Notes: generated by a model from the sequence alone, not told the origin. Shown: positions 18,433-30,859, counted from the first letter of the stretch. The stretch: 64,000 nt of DNA from [Phialemoniopsis] sp. UDSM-2020 (GCA_018873225.1 JAEILZ010000001.1:8184001-8248000); one strand, 5' to 3'. Made by a program: numbers and translations.

Positions 18433-20145
18433 TCAACTGAGCTCCATCAGACACCGGTTTCCCTTGGGCGCCATCAGGAAGTAGAGCACAGTCTCCATAT
18501 CAGCGTCCGACATGCCCTCTTTGATCGAGATCCTAGCATGGGGAAACTGGCGAAAGAACAGGACCGTACCCAGTCGCAACTCCATCCGGGCGAGATGCAG
18601 ACCGATGCAAACTAGAGGACAGACCGAGCATTAGTCCCATGAGTTCATTGAAAACCAAGAGCAATGAATGGGGGAAACATACTCCGCGAGCCACCGCCAA
18701 AGGGCACAAATGCGTCCTTCATGGCTTTGGTGGGCGCCTCCCAGCGCGACGGCTCAAACGCCTCCGGGTGCGGAAACACGTCGGGGTTCCTGTGCAGAGT
18801 GTACGCCTGCGCGCTCACCGTCGTGCTCGCCGGTACCCAGTGCCCGGCCATGTACGCGCCAGAGGGAGGGACGACGCGCGGCAGGCCGCCCGGGACCTGC
18901 GAGTACAAGCGCAGCGTTTCGTCGATGACTTGATTGAGGTACGCCAAATCCTTCAAAGTGTCGGCGCTGAAGTCCTCCGGAAGCGTGCCCAGCTCCTTCA
19001 GTAGCGTTGACTTGATCGTAGGATTTCGGCAGACGCTCCACAGCAAGTAGGTCAGCGTGTTGGCTGTGGTGTCGGACCCGGCGATGATGTACGACTGCCC
19101 GTTGGAGATGATCTCATTGTCGGGCATGCCCTCTTCTCCCGCCTTGAACAGCTTTGAGAACAAGGTGGGAGGGGTAGATGGGTCAGCAGCCAGTAGGCGC
19201 TTGTATCGCTGGATCGATTCTGTTGAGTACTGGCGCATTCTGTTGCCCGACTCCACGGCCGATCGGAAGAAGGGCAGCGGGACGTATCTGGCGATGTAGG
19301 CCAGTTCCGGCAATCCTGCCCGAAACCCACCCATCTTGGAATTATTCTCAAGGTCTCTGACATAATCATTCTTCTAGCAAGGGGGTCAGCGTTGACTAGG
19401 CAAGTGGTAATATCACAAGAGAAGCTCCCATACTTGACCGATCTCGAGCATGCGGAACGACTCCCCAAAGCTCAGCTCTCCGATCACATCAGTGGTATAA
19501 AACAAGCACCACTTGAACACATCCGCCACACCTCTCTTCTGCATCTCTTGTTCCATCCTCTCGATTGCCAGCGTAGCCTTGGCGCGAACAGTAGGCTCGA
19601 CCAGCTTCAGTGAGGACTCCGACATAGCGCTGGACAGCAGGCGGCGGTGCTGCCTGTGGATCTGTACGTCTATCGTTGAGAAGACGCTGACGAGGTTGGG
19701 TGGCACCAGCCGGGTGTACCAGTCCGACTTGAGATACTCGTTCTTGACCGAATACATTTCTCTAACGGCGGAGACATCCGAGACTGAGACCTCCGCCGGC
19801 CCCAGGCGTACGAGTGGCCCTTGTTCGCGATTTGCATGTTAGATCTTGACAACCGCCTTGGAAGTTGAGGAGAAGGAGTCCATACCATACCGCTCGTGCA
19901 ACTTGTGAACATAGCGAGGTTTTTCGCCTCGGAGCCAGTGGTATTTGGTGACGACATCGGTCCACTTCGAAAGCCACGGACCGGGGACCCTCGAGATAGG
20001 GCGCCTTTCCACGCGGTAAACGGACTGGAGACTATCAGCTTTTGGATATATCTGAAGTATGGCGGGGCTATCCTACAGCGATGCATGCTACAAGAAGCAG
20101 CAGAGCTCCCGCATATAGAAAGGAGGGTTCTGAGTGGAAAGCCAT
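18433..20145 (-). CDS. cytochrome P450 monooxygenase (microsomal)
   Basis: Five exons: complement(join(18433..18611, 18683..19373, 19434..19819, 19886..20024, 20077..20145)), giving 487 residues. An N-terminal membrane anchor lies at about residues 8-26. The proline-rich hinge PGPWLSKW follows, then the oxygen-binding I-helix AGSDTT at 296-301, the ExxR pair Glu350 and Arg353, and the haem loop FGGGSRICIG with Cys430. The last intron splits the haem loop exactly before the axial cysteine's Ile, and the CYP motif confirms the splice. The start ATG at 20145 gives a very short first exon of 23 codons. It is a microsomal class II enzyme that needs a separate reductase. Its substrate is unknown; the neighbouring methyltransferase and ABC exporter suggest tailoring or detoxification of a small molecule. 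Confidence 0.92.
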
Positions 20146-21155
20146 GATCGCTTAGGTTGCCGACAGGGGGTGATGAAGTATCAGACTAGGTCGAGAGTCT
20201 TCTCAAAGTCTAGGTCTTTCGTATTTATACGATTGCCATAACGTTCATGAAGAGCCTTTCGACTAATCGCAGATCCCGGAGATTTCGGTTCACACGGAAC
20301 CTCGTGGTGGATCACCGCCGATGGTTGTGTCCCGCAATGGGTGTAAGCCTGTGCCGGTTTGGGGAACACCTCCTAATTATTCCCTGCCCAAACCCGTGTC
20401 TAGTCCCAGATGCAAGTCCAAATGCTTCCAGCGGCCGTTGGATATAGCTAGCCCTGGTTGCTTTTCAGCAGCATTCAACGGCTCGCTACGTTCAGTGGCA
20501 CCGATGCGGGATTTCATTCCAAGCGCGGACATCTCACGGACAATTGTGCAGTCAAGTTGTCCGAGATGAGGAGTGGGGAACCGTGCCCTCGCTCTCCACT
20601 ACATATAACCTTTGCCCCAGAGTGATGTCGATCGACTACCGGCTCCCGCGATTGCTTACCCATCACCCGCCCTTGATTGGGGTACCACCTGTGCCGTTGT
20701 TACTCATCTGCTGCTGGGCTGGTATCTTCTCTCGGCGGAGCCGATATGTAGCTACATATAAAGGGGCGACAAAAAGCCATTCAAGCACACGGCGTTAGCA
20801 ATCACTAGGGATCAGGGGCAATGACGGCACATCTCCACTGGGGTCGGCACTTCGTCGACCGATACGCGCCGTCAATCTTCGGCGCGAGCCGCGATCGGAA
20901 CGGTTCCGCACAGGGGGACGGGGCGCGTGCATAACGAGGAGCAGTTCTGATTAGACTGCTAGAAAACTTTAATAAAGCCGGCTCCCCCCTCCCGGCCGGG
21001 TTCGCGCTCTGGCACAGGCTCGTATCTCCATGCCACCCGCTGTCGTGTGCTCAGCGAAAGCGCAGGTGACCAAATCGAGCATGCAATCACCCATTGAAAC
21101 ATCCCAGTCCATTTCCTCCCTCTTACTCAACGCCCATATACCGTTCAGTAGGTTT
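20146..21155. other. 1-kb intergenic region, P450 promoter and ABC transporter 3' end
   Basis: No gene is supported. The left part must be the P450 promoter. A plus-strand TATA-like string occurs near 20754-20761, but no credible plus-strand gene follows it. The right end should contain the polyadenylation region of the ABC gene; an AATAAA-like string is not obvious on that strand. Confidence 0.4.
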
Positions 21156-24100
21156 CTAGGACAAGTCCTTTTCATTCATATGCGCCGAAGTGACGTAATA
21201 CATGCGTGCGAAAGCGCTGTCCGGTGATGTCAGGAGATCCCGGGGCTTGCCGACCTCGACGATTCGCCCCCGGTCGAGCACGGCGACCAGGTCAAAGTCG
21301 AGCAGGCTATCGAGGCGGTGGGCAATCATGATGACGGTGCAGCCCCGGAGCTCGGTGCGCAGAACCTCTTGGATCTGGGCCTCGGTTTGAGAATCGACAC
21401 TGGAGCGAGCCGTCAGTGCCCGAAGGAGCATGTGAGGGGAGCAAAAGGGAGACTGTACCTGCTGGTGGGCTCGTCTAGAATGAGCAGCGAGCTCCTCTTG
21501 AGCAAGGCACGTGCGAGGCAGAACAGTTGCCGCTGGCCGTGTGACAAGAAGTTCTCATCCAGTGTTGCATCGAGCGGGTTCATCGCTTCGCCCTGATCGG
21601 CCTTGACCTTGCCCTCGATGACTCGCCAGAGGCCGACACGACGTAGTGCCGCGATGACGTCCGCGTCCGAGGACTGCCCCAGGGGATCGGCATTGAGCCG
21701 GATGCTGCTAGTGAAGATGAAGGGGTCCTGCGTCAAGCAGCTCAGGCGTTCGCGGATCAGTGCCCGTGGTACGGTCGAAAGGTCCGTGCCGTCGAGAGTG
21801 ATGGCGCCTGATGATACCTCGACCATGCGAAGGAGGGAGAGGACGAGGGAGCTTTTGCCGCTAGTGAAAAGAACCTCTTGTTAGTAATTGCTTGGGAAAT
21901 TGGCGTTGTCCTCTGGATACCTTACCTGCCAGTCCGACCAACCAAGCCGACCTTCTGCCCCGGCTGGATCGAGAGGGACACTTTGTCGACTACTGGTGCG
22001 GCATTCTCACTGGTCACTGGTGTCAACTCGCGTCCTACAATGAGCCTGGAGGGAGTCACTTACGTGTATTTCAACGAGACATCCTTTAGCTTTAGCGCGC
22101 CTAGAGCAGGCCAAGCGCTTCCCGGGTCTGTACTCTCGCCAGGTTGGGCTTCGCAGGGCGTGTCCTCCTGAAAATTCTTGATCCTCGCAATGGCGCCAAG
22201 CGAGGTTTCCAGCTCCGTCCAAAACTGCACCAGCTGCGCCAGTGTGTGGCCAAGAGTCATCATCATGACGAGCGAGAGGCCCAATAGGCCCGGGTCGACC
22301 CTGGACCGCAGAACGACGGCGAGGGTGGTGAGGAGCACGGCGAGGCCGGCCACTATGAGGTCGAGGACGAGGACCAGCCAGCGCTGGATGCACAGCAAGA
22401 GGTAGTACGGCTGCTGCGCCGAGTTGATGAGGGTCAGGGTGCGCTGCATGTACTTGCTGGTCCAACCAAAGGCCCGGATGGTGACGAGACCGTGGAGCGA
22501 TTCGATGAAGTGAGAGTATAGGGGCGCTTTGAGCTCGAGCCTGGAGTATGTTGTTAGTTGAGGTTGTAGATAACTTGGAAAGAGGCGAGACACACTCGAG
22601 AATGCGTAGTTGTTTCGACGTGCGAAGGTAGAACTTCTGGATGAAATAGAGTATCCCGAACAGGAAGGGTAGGCAGGCCGCAATGTAGCGCACCGCTGCA
22701 ATCGCCAAACCAGCTTGAGCAATGCAGTCAACGGCCTCTTCACGTACGTTAGCTTCCGTCTCAGCAGTCGGGGAACGTGTGCGACATACGAAAGCCTGTC
22801 ACTAGTACTGCTCGAGGCAATATCTTGTCGACCAGTTGCAGATCCTGGCTGAAGCTACAAGATTGTCAGCTGAAGCGACGGTGTAAACACAGTTGTGTTC
22901 TCAACCTACCGGTTCACGAGGAGGCCAGTTTCGGTGCTTGAGAGGAAAGACATGGGGGCACTAAAAATTGTCAGCAACAAAGCCTTGCCTCGCCCGGTAC
23001 AGAGGGCCACCTACCGCATTGCCGCATTAAGGATGACAGTGTGCAAGTTCATCGATGATCGGGGCATGATAGAACAGTAGATGTAACTATGACAGTCAGT
23101 CTACATGTGACTTCCAAGGGAATCACGGCATCAACGATGACGATTACATACAAGGTGCACACCGTGAGGCCTAGAAGCTCCATGAATCCAAGGACGCCAT
23201 ACATGCCAAGCCAATACCCGAGACCAGTCTCGGGATTAGCTTGGCTCTCCTTCGCCCACCATGTGAGCCAGATATCTGTATCAACCTGTCAGCTTGTGAA
23301 AGTTGGTAACTAGCAGTTGAGATCTCACATCTGATGGCACCCGAGCCGGAGTTGATGACAAGGAAGACTCCAAACAGCCCGATCCTCCACCAACCCAATG
23401 ACGATGCGTAATAGCGCCAAACAGAGGAGTCGGCTCCCTTTTGCAGGGCAGCTTCCTCGGCATCAGTCGCCGACGTGATTACTTTGTCGAGTATGGTGTC
23501 GATTTCACGACTTGTCTGTTCAGCTGTCTGCGTGCCCATCGCAGAGACATCGAGACTCTGGACATAGCCTCCCGAGATGTTCAGTTGCTCAAAAGACCCT
23601 TGCTCCACGACGTTCCCGCCTGGGCCAACGGCGATGATGTCGTCTGCCTCCGGAAGTCGCGAAACTGTATGATCGTTAGACATGGCGTCTGAAAACTTGA
23701 CCAAGACACGCAAGCTTACCACTGTGAGTCGACAGGACTACGGTACACCCTATGCGACGAAGAATGCCGTTGCGGCCAAAGACGCGATCAAACACCTTCT
23801 TCTCTGTGACTTTGTCCAGTGCGCTGAAGACGTCGTCGAACAGGGCAATCCTCTTGCGGGAGTATACCGCGCGCGCAATAGCCTGATAGGTAAGCTCGAT
23901 ATCCTAGACACTTTGATGCCGGGATGGTACTCACGATACGCTGTTTCTGGCCTCCACTCAGCTTGACACCCTTGCTACCCACCGGTGTTGCATCTCCTCT
24001 GGGAAGTTGTTGTAGGTCATGGTCCAAGTCGCAAGCGTGCAAAACGGATGAATACCACTCTTCGTCGAACATGCCCGACTTCGCGACGATGTTGTCTCGG

Positions 24101-26500
24101 ATAGTCCCGTTGAAGATCCATGCTGACTGGTCGCAGAACGCCACGTCGAGGTTCGCGATCCGGACTTCACCCTCCAGCGTCGTCGTCTCGCCCAGCAGAC
24201 CCTTCAGAAGCGTAGACTTTCCGCACCCCACCGGGCCAACGATCATGGTCAACCAGCCTTCGGTACGGCGAGGGAACGTAAGCGTCAGCGGCTCTTGGGT
24301 TGCCGAAGTGCTGGGGTTCCATCCCACGAAGCATTCTTTGAGTGATATGCCCGGGCCCTCCTTCGTAGTATGGGATGTGTCAGAGCCTCGAGCTCGTGAA
24401 AGGCTTTGCAATCGTGTCCCTATTTCTTGGTCGAAAAGAGAAGCCTCACTTGAGCTGCCATTACTATGCTCCATATCGAGGACTGGGCTCCTCCGCTCCT
24501 CGAGTGCTTCCTGCCTCAAGAACTCCTGGATCCTGTGCAAGCACCCAAAAGCACTGAAACATCTGGGCAAGGCGCCTAGCAGAATGGCCATGGGGAACAC
24601 GACAAGGTTGAGGATGGACAGCGAAGTGATGGCTTGGTTGACTGAGAGGGCCCCGTCTCCCTGAACCTTGGCGGCGATGGCGTACGCGGCAAACGTCAAG
24701 AACTGGCAAAAGATGGTTTGCCCGTTCACTGTAAAGCAATGTTAGCGCCACGTAGGGAGAAGAGATGGAATTACCAACGTACGAAGACAAACGTTGAAAC
24801 CCCACATATACCGATAGCTCTTTGTGCGCTTCACCTCGGCAGCACGTAGACTGGCGATCACGGACGACATCTTGTCCGTCAGACCAAGCATCTTGACGCT
24901 CTTGATGGACGCCAGGACCTCGGTGGTGAAGTTGACTCGCTTCTCGATGGCCTCGAGCCAGGCCTTTTGCCGACTCGTCATGTACTTGCCCATGTACATG
25001 GTGACGGCCGTACACACGACGCACACTATGACTGGAGCGATGCAGACCGCGCCGATTTGCTCGGCGAGGAGCCAGATCGCTATCGCTAGCTGAACAGTAG
25101 AGGACCAAGTGTTGCATATGACCATGTGAAAAGTCTCGGCCAGTGTCTCGACATCCGCTCCCATGATAGACATGGCTCCGGATTCGCTCACGTTGCCCAG
25201 AGGAAGAGCCATCATCTTTTGGTATATCAGTGATATCATGCCGCTCCGGAGCATAGTAGTCGCTCTATATCCGACGTGATCGAACCAAGATTTGCAGATC
25301 TATGTCTATTGTCAGCAACGATTCGAAACAGTAGATCGATGGATATTGCCATACAGCATAGCAAATAAAGACAAGGGCAGCAGCACCGATCAGACCGTAT
25401 CCATCATTAGGGTTCCCTCCCTCGCCTTGAGTTTCGACAAAGAGCACTGCTTTGGAGATCAAGAAGGGCTGGGCAGTAGACACTGCTACTACACCTAGCC
25501 CAGGCAAGACCACTGCCGCCAAGTCCCACCTTAGACATTTCACAACGGCAAAGAAGAGAGCATATTTGTGGTGTTGCCGGGCTTTTGGAACTTGTTAGCA
25601 TTGTGCTTGTCAACAAGGAGGTGTCGCTGACCTTTGCTCCATGTGTGTTCAAAGCGAGAATGGACTTTATCCGCAGCCAACTTCTCATAGATAGACGGCA
25701 GGCTTTCTGGAGTGAGAAAGGTAGCAAAACCCTGCCTCAGTAAGCTGTTAAGCCAGGCAAAGAACCCCCGGGTGATTGGCCCGCTGGTGCTCTCAACGGA
25801 GAGTCCTCGCTGCTTCTCTGACTGCCGCAGTATCCTCCTCTTCTCGACAGACTCTAGTGCCAAGATGTCAAGCTTGATGATCAGAATCGTGGTCAGCACT
25901 CCTGCCAGGGCTTTGCTGCTTCCCAGAAGCCATTGGGTCCGGAGGTGGGCAGCGTCGAACAAAAGGGATAGCAACAAGTATAAAGAGATCAAGAACGATG
26001 GGCGTATCGACTTGACGTGCTCAAAGTGACTCAGAGCGATGATGGCGATACTCGCAATCAGGTTGAGCACAGAAGCGGCGATGGCGAAGTTGTGCGACGG
26101 GCCGCTATACCTAGCACTCAGGATGAGGCTAGCAAGTTGTAACACCGCGAATGCCGAAGCCGAGGCCTGTTCCAGAGTCAGTGAGCGGAAATAGCAAGAC
26201 TACCTCCGGGGAGGACATACGAGCTTGGCGCTGTAGATGGCAGTGCGTTCGACCTTGTCGGCTGCCCTTGCCAGCACTGCTAGCCGCGGAATGGCGAGTA
26301 GGATGAAACATGCCGCCGGTGTGACAGTGAGGATACTTTGCTCAAACAACACTGGCAAGGCATTAGATCTGCAAGGGTAATGAGATGCAGACTTGTGAAA
26401 GAAGCTCACGTGTGAAGTCGAAGCCGCCCCGGCAAGACGACAGCACCCCCGGGCCAAACAGGTCGTCACCGCAGTCAGCTCGAATCTCAGCCGCGGCCAT
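21156..26500 (-). CDS. ABCC-type (MRP) full ABC transporter
   Basis: Seventeen exons: complement(join(21156..21399, 21459..21860, 21926..22009, 22064..22540, 22596..22737, 22790..22854, 22910..22960, 23015..23086, 23152..23275, 23329..23664, 23720..23882, 23935..24728, 24783..25299, 25355..25581, 25632..26166, 26221..26351, 26410..26500)), giving 1484 residues. It has an N-terminal TMD0, TMD1 and NBD1 with Walker A GPVGCGKST at 665-673, signature LSGGQ at 757-761 and Walker B ending in Asp-Asp. TMD2 follows, then NBD2 with Walker A GRTGSGKSS at 1266-1274, signature LSHGQ at 1375-1379 and the catalytic Glu in ILDE near 1400. The degenerate NBD1 Walker B is normal for ABCC proteins. It probably exports organic anions or conjugates at the plasma or vacuolar membrane. 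The exon density is high even for this family. The junction between exons 5 and 6 (donor GTACGT at 24782) is the least certain. Confidence 0.92.
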
Positions 26501-27137
26501 AGTTTCCTCCTAGTCCTCAGTTTGCTCTCCGCGTAGTGATTGATCTATGCTGACATGCTCGACAGGTCGGTGGAGTGGACGGGTGATTATGGCGAGAGGG
26601 ATCAAGAGGCTTCTTAACCACTTGAGAGGCTGATAAGAAAGGTTCCAAGGAATTCGGTGTCCAGCCTCGGAGTTCGCTAGATGTTGGGGGCGAATCTACT
26701 GTGGGGTCCTGTGATCGGGTGCAATTCCGCCCTATCATGCACAACGACGAACGACCTGCCTATTCCATGCTTAGCCGCCAACCAGATTCGCATCCCTAGT
26801 CGTAAGCAGATCGCCTAAACGCGTCGCCAGACACGCAGAAAAGAGTCTAGACATACGGCGCAGCGATACGCGGTCAATTTATGGTGTTTGCAGAGAGGTG
26901 TGTCAAATGACGAAAGTACACGGCGTCTCGGGGACGTCAGGCGCGTTCGCATCAATGGGTTGATTGTCCGAAGGCGTTTTGAATATCTTGCCAGTCAATT
27001 GATCGCTTCAGACAACATGCAAGTCCGGAAAAGGTAGTTGTACACGATGAGTCGCGTTATCATACATTGTTAGACACTACAGTCTACGAAGATGAACCCC
27101 AGAACTTTGTACCAGAGCAATGTCCATTCCTTGATGC
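26501..27137. other. 637-base spacer: ABC promoter and regulator 3' end
   Basis: No gene is visible. It contains the promoter of the ABC transporter and the 3' end of the second Zn2Cys6 gene. CGG triplets occur as direct rather than inverted pairs near 26654-26672. Confidence 0.4.
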
Positions 27138-29360
27138 CTAGGACAAGCTATTTGAATCGGGCCAAAGCATGTCAAGATCCGCCCAAAAGTCCACTCCGAG
27201 AGTCGCATCAAGCAGGCTCCCATCCGCCCCCTGGTTGTCCAGTCCGCCGATTCCTGCCAGCCCTGCTGTCAAGAAGGCGTCATCCAGCGGCATCTCCTGG
27301 CTTAGGGTAGGCCACGTCCCGTCCAGGGCCATCTCGCCAGTATCGGTGGTGGGCATGCTGTTCATCTTGCTCTCGAACCGCCTCTTCGAGAGGAGATAGT
27401 CCGTCTTGGTACAGTGGCTGCGCATGATGATCGCTGCACTCGCTGCTGTGTCAAAGCTGGCGCCAAAGATGTCAAAGACGACCAACGCCAGGTCAATGGC
27501 AGCCCGGGCCGATGCTATGGACGGATCCTCTGGAGATACGAGTATGTAGCCGATCAGGGTGAGTGAAGCGCCCCAGGTCCATTGGAAGGCCTCATGCCAA
27601 CCGTTGAGGATCGAAGTCTGTGTGAGAACCTGATGCGTGATGTGGATGACCTCTGCGGCATGCGAGGCGCACTTTTTCGCCGCAGTATGGGCGTCACTGC
27701 CAGCAAAGTCAGGATGCTGACCGAACGAAAGAAAAGGGCGGAAAATATTGGTGCATAGGTGGTGATAGGTGAGCTCCAGGAGTACGCGCTGACGCTGGAG
27801 CCACATGGGTGCGTATTGTTCGAGTTCCAGGGTTGCGCCACCAGTTGAAAAGGGGCGGCCGGCGTGCTCTCGACCCAAGGTCAACGCACTGGGCACATTG
27901 TTTGCCCATTCTCGAAAGAGGAGATCCGCATAGTTGAGAGAGTTGCCGGCTAGGTCCTCCATAGCCTCAGGAACTTCCAACGCCGTCTTGCCCTCCGGTA
28001 TCTGCACTGGTAGGTCATAAAAGGCCGTATGCGCGTTACGCACAACCATGTATAGCTTGATGTTGTGCAGGTTGAAACTCAACCACGTAGCGTTGTCACC
28101 AATCGGTGCAAACGAGGAGCCAGACATCCTCGCGGCATCAAGGTCGTCTCGAGGAAGTTCAGGCAGCACATATTTGTCGATGTTGACAGAAAAAGGCCGG
28201 CCGAGCTTCATTCCGACCTTGCTGTCCAAGACGCAGACCGCCCACCACAGTCTCCTACGCATTTGTCGTTCTGGCTCGGGCAAACTCTGGGAAGGATCTC
28301 GATGTAAGCCAAGCATGTATGAGATGCGTACGGCCGATGCACACGCAGCATCGACCATATTGTGGAAAGAACCTCCGCAGAGGAAAGTCGCACAGAGGAG
28401 GTGAGCCTGCAGTGTCGCGATGGTAGGACTCTCGATCTCGCAGGTGAACAACATCTGCCCGCGTCGATAATGCCATCTACCGGCGACTGTCGCATCTTTG
28501 TCCTCGACGATGCGTCCCTGGCGTCCCTGGGGTAGAGACGACATCCCGTATTGCATGCACATGGCGACAACGATATCGACAAGTGCGGAGGGTTTTCGAG
28601 AGTTCGAGCCGGAGGTAAATAGAGATTGGTAGTGTTCCTTGAAGTCCTTCTCATCAAGGACTGCGAAGAGAGATGTGTGATAGGACTCCCAGAAGAGACT
28701 AATGAAGTACTCTTCCTGGACCGGTTTGAGATACACTCCTCCAGAAATATCGAGATCGGTGTCAGGTCCGGTGCCAGACGAAGACTTGTCGAGCGGTTTC
28801 TCAATAACGTCTCTGCTGTTGGCTGACATGGGAAGTATTTCGTCGGCGTTTTGGTACTGTTGAAGAGCCGAATTCATGTAGTCGTTGAGTCGTGAGATGT
28901 AAAAGTACAGCGAGGATGGTCCGAACCAGGTGCTGTTTGGAGAGCGAGCTGGATGTATTTGGACCCCTTCCCAGAATCTTTTCTTCGTAGCCCCATAATT
29001 AGATTCGGAGATCTGCTCTGCTGCAGTCGAGGGTGTCGGCAATGATTCAATATCCGAGGGTGTGGGCTGCTGCTGCTGCTGCTGCTGCTTCTGGGGCTGG
29101 AGCTCGACCTGTCCCTTCCGGCTGCGCTCTCTCTCGAGTTCTCCTTCTAGACCGCGTACCTTCTGCTTCAAGCGCGCTATCTCATCTTCGGGCGAAGAGC
29201 TCGCGGAGACCCTGCTGCACTGTCTCCCATTGGCCTGACAGTTTGAACATGGGGCGTCATCGTCGCATTTGACGCGGTATTTGCGACATGCTTCACACGC
29301 CCGTGCCACCTGACGCCTCTTCTTCCTAAACCGCAATGGGTCTCGAGCAGACGGCTCCAT
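27138..29360 (-). CDS. Zn(II)2Cys6 transcription factor, single exon
   Basis: An intronless 740-residue protein. The open frame extends 29 codons further upstream, but without an ATG, so the start is taken at 29360 (MEPSARD). A basic stretch KKRR precedes the zinc cluster C22, C25, C32, C38, C41 and C48 (CX2CX6CX5CX2CX6C). A coiled-coil dimerisation segment is at about 60-85, followed by a polyglutamine run encoded by a CAG repeat. The fungal_trans regulatory domain fills the middle, with blocks MLGLHRDPS and RRRLWWAVCVLDSKVGMKLGRP. The C-terminus is acidic and hydrophobic, as in activation domains. It closes the minus-strand run of methyltransferase, P450 and ABC transporter and may be their local activator. 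The target genes are an inference. Confidence 0.92.
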   Translation of the reverse strand: MEPSARDPLRFRKKRRQVARACEACRKYRVKCDDDAPCSNCQANGRQCSRVSASSSPEDEIARLKQKVRGLEGELERERSRKGQVELQPQKQQQQQQQPTPSDIESLPTPSTAAEQISESNYGATKKRFWEGVQIHPARSPNSTWFGPSSLYFYISRLNDYMNSALQQYQNADEILPMSANSRDVIEKPLDKSSSGTGPDTDLDISGGVYLKPVQEEYFISLFWESYHTSLFAVLDEKDFKEHYQSLFTSGSNSRKPSALVDIVVAMCMQYGMSSLPQGRQGRIVEDKDATVAGRWHYRRGQMLFTCEIESPTIATLQAHLLCATFLCGGSFHNMVDAACASAVRISYMLGLHRDPSQSLPEPERQMRRRLWWAVCVLDSKVGMKLGRPFSVNIDKYVLPELPRDDLDAARMSGSSFAPIGDNATWLSFNLHNIKLYMVVRNAHTAFYDLPVQIPEGKTALEVPEAMEDLAGNSLNYADLLFREWANNVPSALTLGREHAGRPFSTGGATLELEQYAPMWLQRQRVLLELTYHHLCTNIFRPFLSFGQHPDFAGSDAHTAAKKCASHAAEVIHITHQVLTQTSILNGWHEAFQWTWGASLTLIGYILVSPEDPSIASARAAIDLALVVFDIFGASFDTAASAAIIMRSHCTKTDYLLSKRRFESKMNSMPTTDTGEMALDGTWPTLSQEMPLDDAFLTAGLAGIGGLDNQGADGSLLDATLGVDFWADLDMLWPDSNSLS
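29067..29087 (+). repeat. (CTG)7 microsatellite coding for polyglutamine
   Basis: Seven perfect CTG units on the plus strand, read as CAG on the minus strand, encode a run of seven glutamines followed by a Lys and a Gln in the second Zn2Cys6 regulator. Length variation between strains would change the linker between the coiled coil and the regulatory domain. Confidence 0.95.
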
Positions 29361-30073
29361 ATTCTTGCCTGTGGCGGATATGTCTACGGCACTGCATGGA
29401 GAAGGTATCCGGACAAGCCAGGGATTCAAGACTGTGATCTTGGACAAGGTTGGAGTGACATCAATCAGTGGAGATCAAGAAGTGGAGCTTTGTCAGCAAG
29501 AGGAATATTATTGAGTCACTCCAATTGGTTCATTAGCAAGACGAAGCTTGACTAAGAACGGCAAATGCTGGCTTGTCAGCTCTGGCTTGGCACCAGACCA
29601 ATAGGAGTGGCTCCTTAACATTCCGGTCGTCGATAAGACTCCACCCGCTCTTCCTACTACCAATGGAAGACGCTCCAACATCCTCCCAGAGGACCAAGGA
29701 GATCTCCACTTCTCTTGCCCGGAGCGCCAATCAGACGAGCTCCATGAGTACCGCCTCGACTCTTACATGCAACTCGTTTTACTGATTACCTGTTACTTTG
29801 TTTGAAAGCGTTGTGGGCTGACGAATGAAGCCTAGACTCGGTGATGGTTATCTTGTTTGCATCTCTGACGTAGATGGGGTTGAACTTTGTATAAGAAGCG
29901 TCAAGTTCTCCCCCATCGACCAAGATCAAGACCTCATCATCACAACAAACATCACACAACTAGTCCACTCTACAAAGAAATTCCCAAGATCAAGTCATTG
30001 ATACATAACTCTCCATCTATTCCATCCTCACAGACCACTTCATCCAGCCCCGACACACAAACCCACTACAGCA
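29361..30073. other. divergent promoter, regulator and DJ-1/Hsp31-like gene
   Basis: 713 bases between two divergently transcribed genes with no supported coding sequence. The right 150 bases are A/C-rich, as is usual for fungal 5' leaders just before a start codon. Confidence 0.45.
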
Positions 30074-30859
30074 ATGTCTCCCCCGCGCCGCGCCCTCATC
30101 GCCGTCACCTCGGCCTCCGCCACCCTCTTCGACGGCAAGGAGACCACGGGTCTCTTCATCTCCGAGGCCCTGCACCCCTTCCGCGTCCTCACCGCCGCCG
30201 GCTTCGAGGTCGACCTCGCCTCGGAGCTCGGCACCTACGTGCCCGACTGGCTCTCGCAGCAGCCCGACTTCCTCCACGGCGACGACCTCGCCATCTGGAA
30301 GGACACGACCAGCGACTTCCGCCGCAAGCTCGACAACATGCCCCGCGCCGCCGACGTCGACGCCTCCCGCTACGGCCTCTTCTACGCCTCGGCCGGCCAC
30401 GCCGCGCTGCTCGACTACCCGACCGCCACGGGCCTGCAGAAGATCGCCTCGCAGGTCTGGGGTGCTGGCGGCGTCGTGGCGTCCGTGTGTCACGGGCCGG
30501 CTATCTTTGCCAACGTGGTCGACCCGGCCACGGGAGAGCCGCTGATCAAGGGGAAGCGCATTGCGGGCTTCACGAGTGAGGCCGAGGTCACCATGGGCAT
30601 CAATGACGACCTGCGCAAGCTAAACACGGAGCTTGTAGAGGATCTCGCCTCTCGCCTGGGTGCGACTTGTAAGTACAAACGGGGAAATTGGATGTGGTTT
30701 CCGATAAACATTCGCTAACAGGACTTTCTCTCAGACCAACGAGGAAAGGGAATCTGGGACGACTTCCATGTTGTTGACGGTCGGCTGGTCACCGGGCAGA
30801 ACCCCCAGAGTGCGACCTCGACTGCCAAGGCTGCCGTGGAGGTGTTTGAGAAACTTTGA
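30074..30859 (+). CDS. DJ-1/PfpI superfamily protein, Hsp31-like
   Basis: Two exons: join(30074..30668, 30735..30859), giving 239 residues, the length of yeast Hsp31. The nucleophile elbow SVCHGP places Cys139 and His140. The upstream acid Glu31 in ISEALHP and a Glu in FTSEAE at 169-171 complete the Hsp31-type active site. Hsp31 proteins are cytosolic, have glutathione-independent methylglyoxalase (glyoxalase III) activity and chaperone activity, and are induced in stress. The first exon is very GC-rich at third positions, unlike neighbouring accessory genes, which suggests strong expression. The splice joins ATY to [15 protein letters not shown], conserved in the family. There is no signal peptide. 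Confidence 0.9.

Noticed and set aside
20754..20761. Plus-strand TATA-like string followed by an ATG
   Set aside because: The frame after the ATG near 20821 is short and has no recognisable content; both neighbours are transcribed on the other strand.
29361..29447. Extension of the second Zn2Cys6 regulator by 29 codons
   Set aside because: The extended frame has no ATG upstream of 29360; the Met at 29360 is the first real start and precedes the basic region and zinc cluster.
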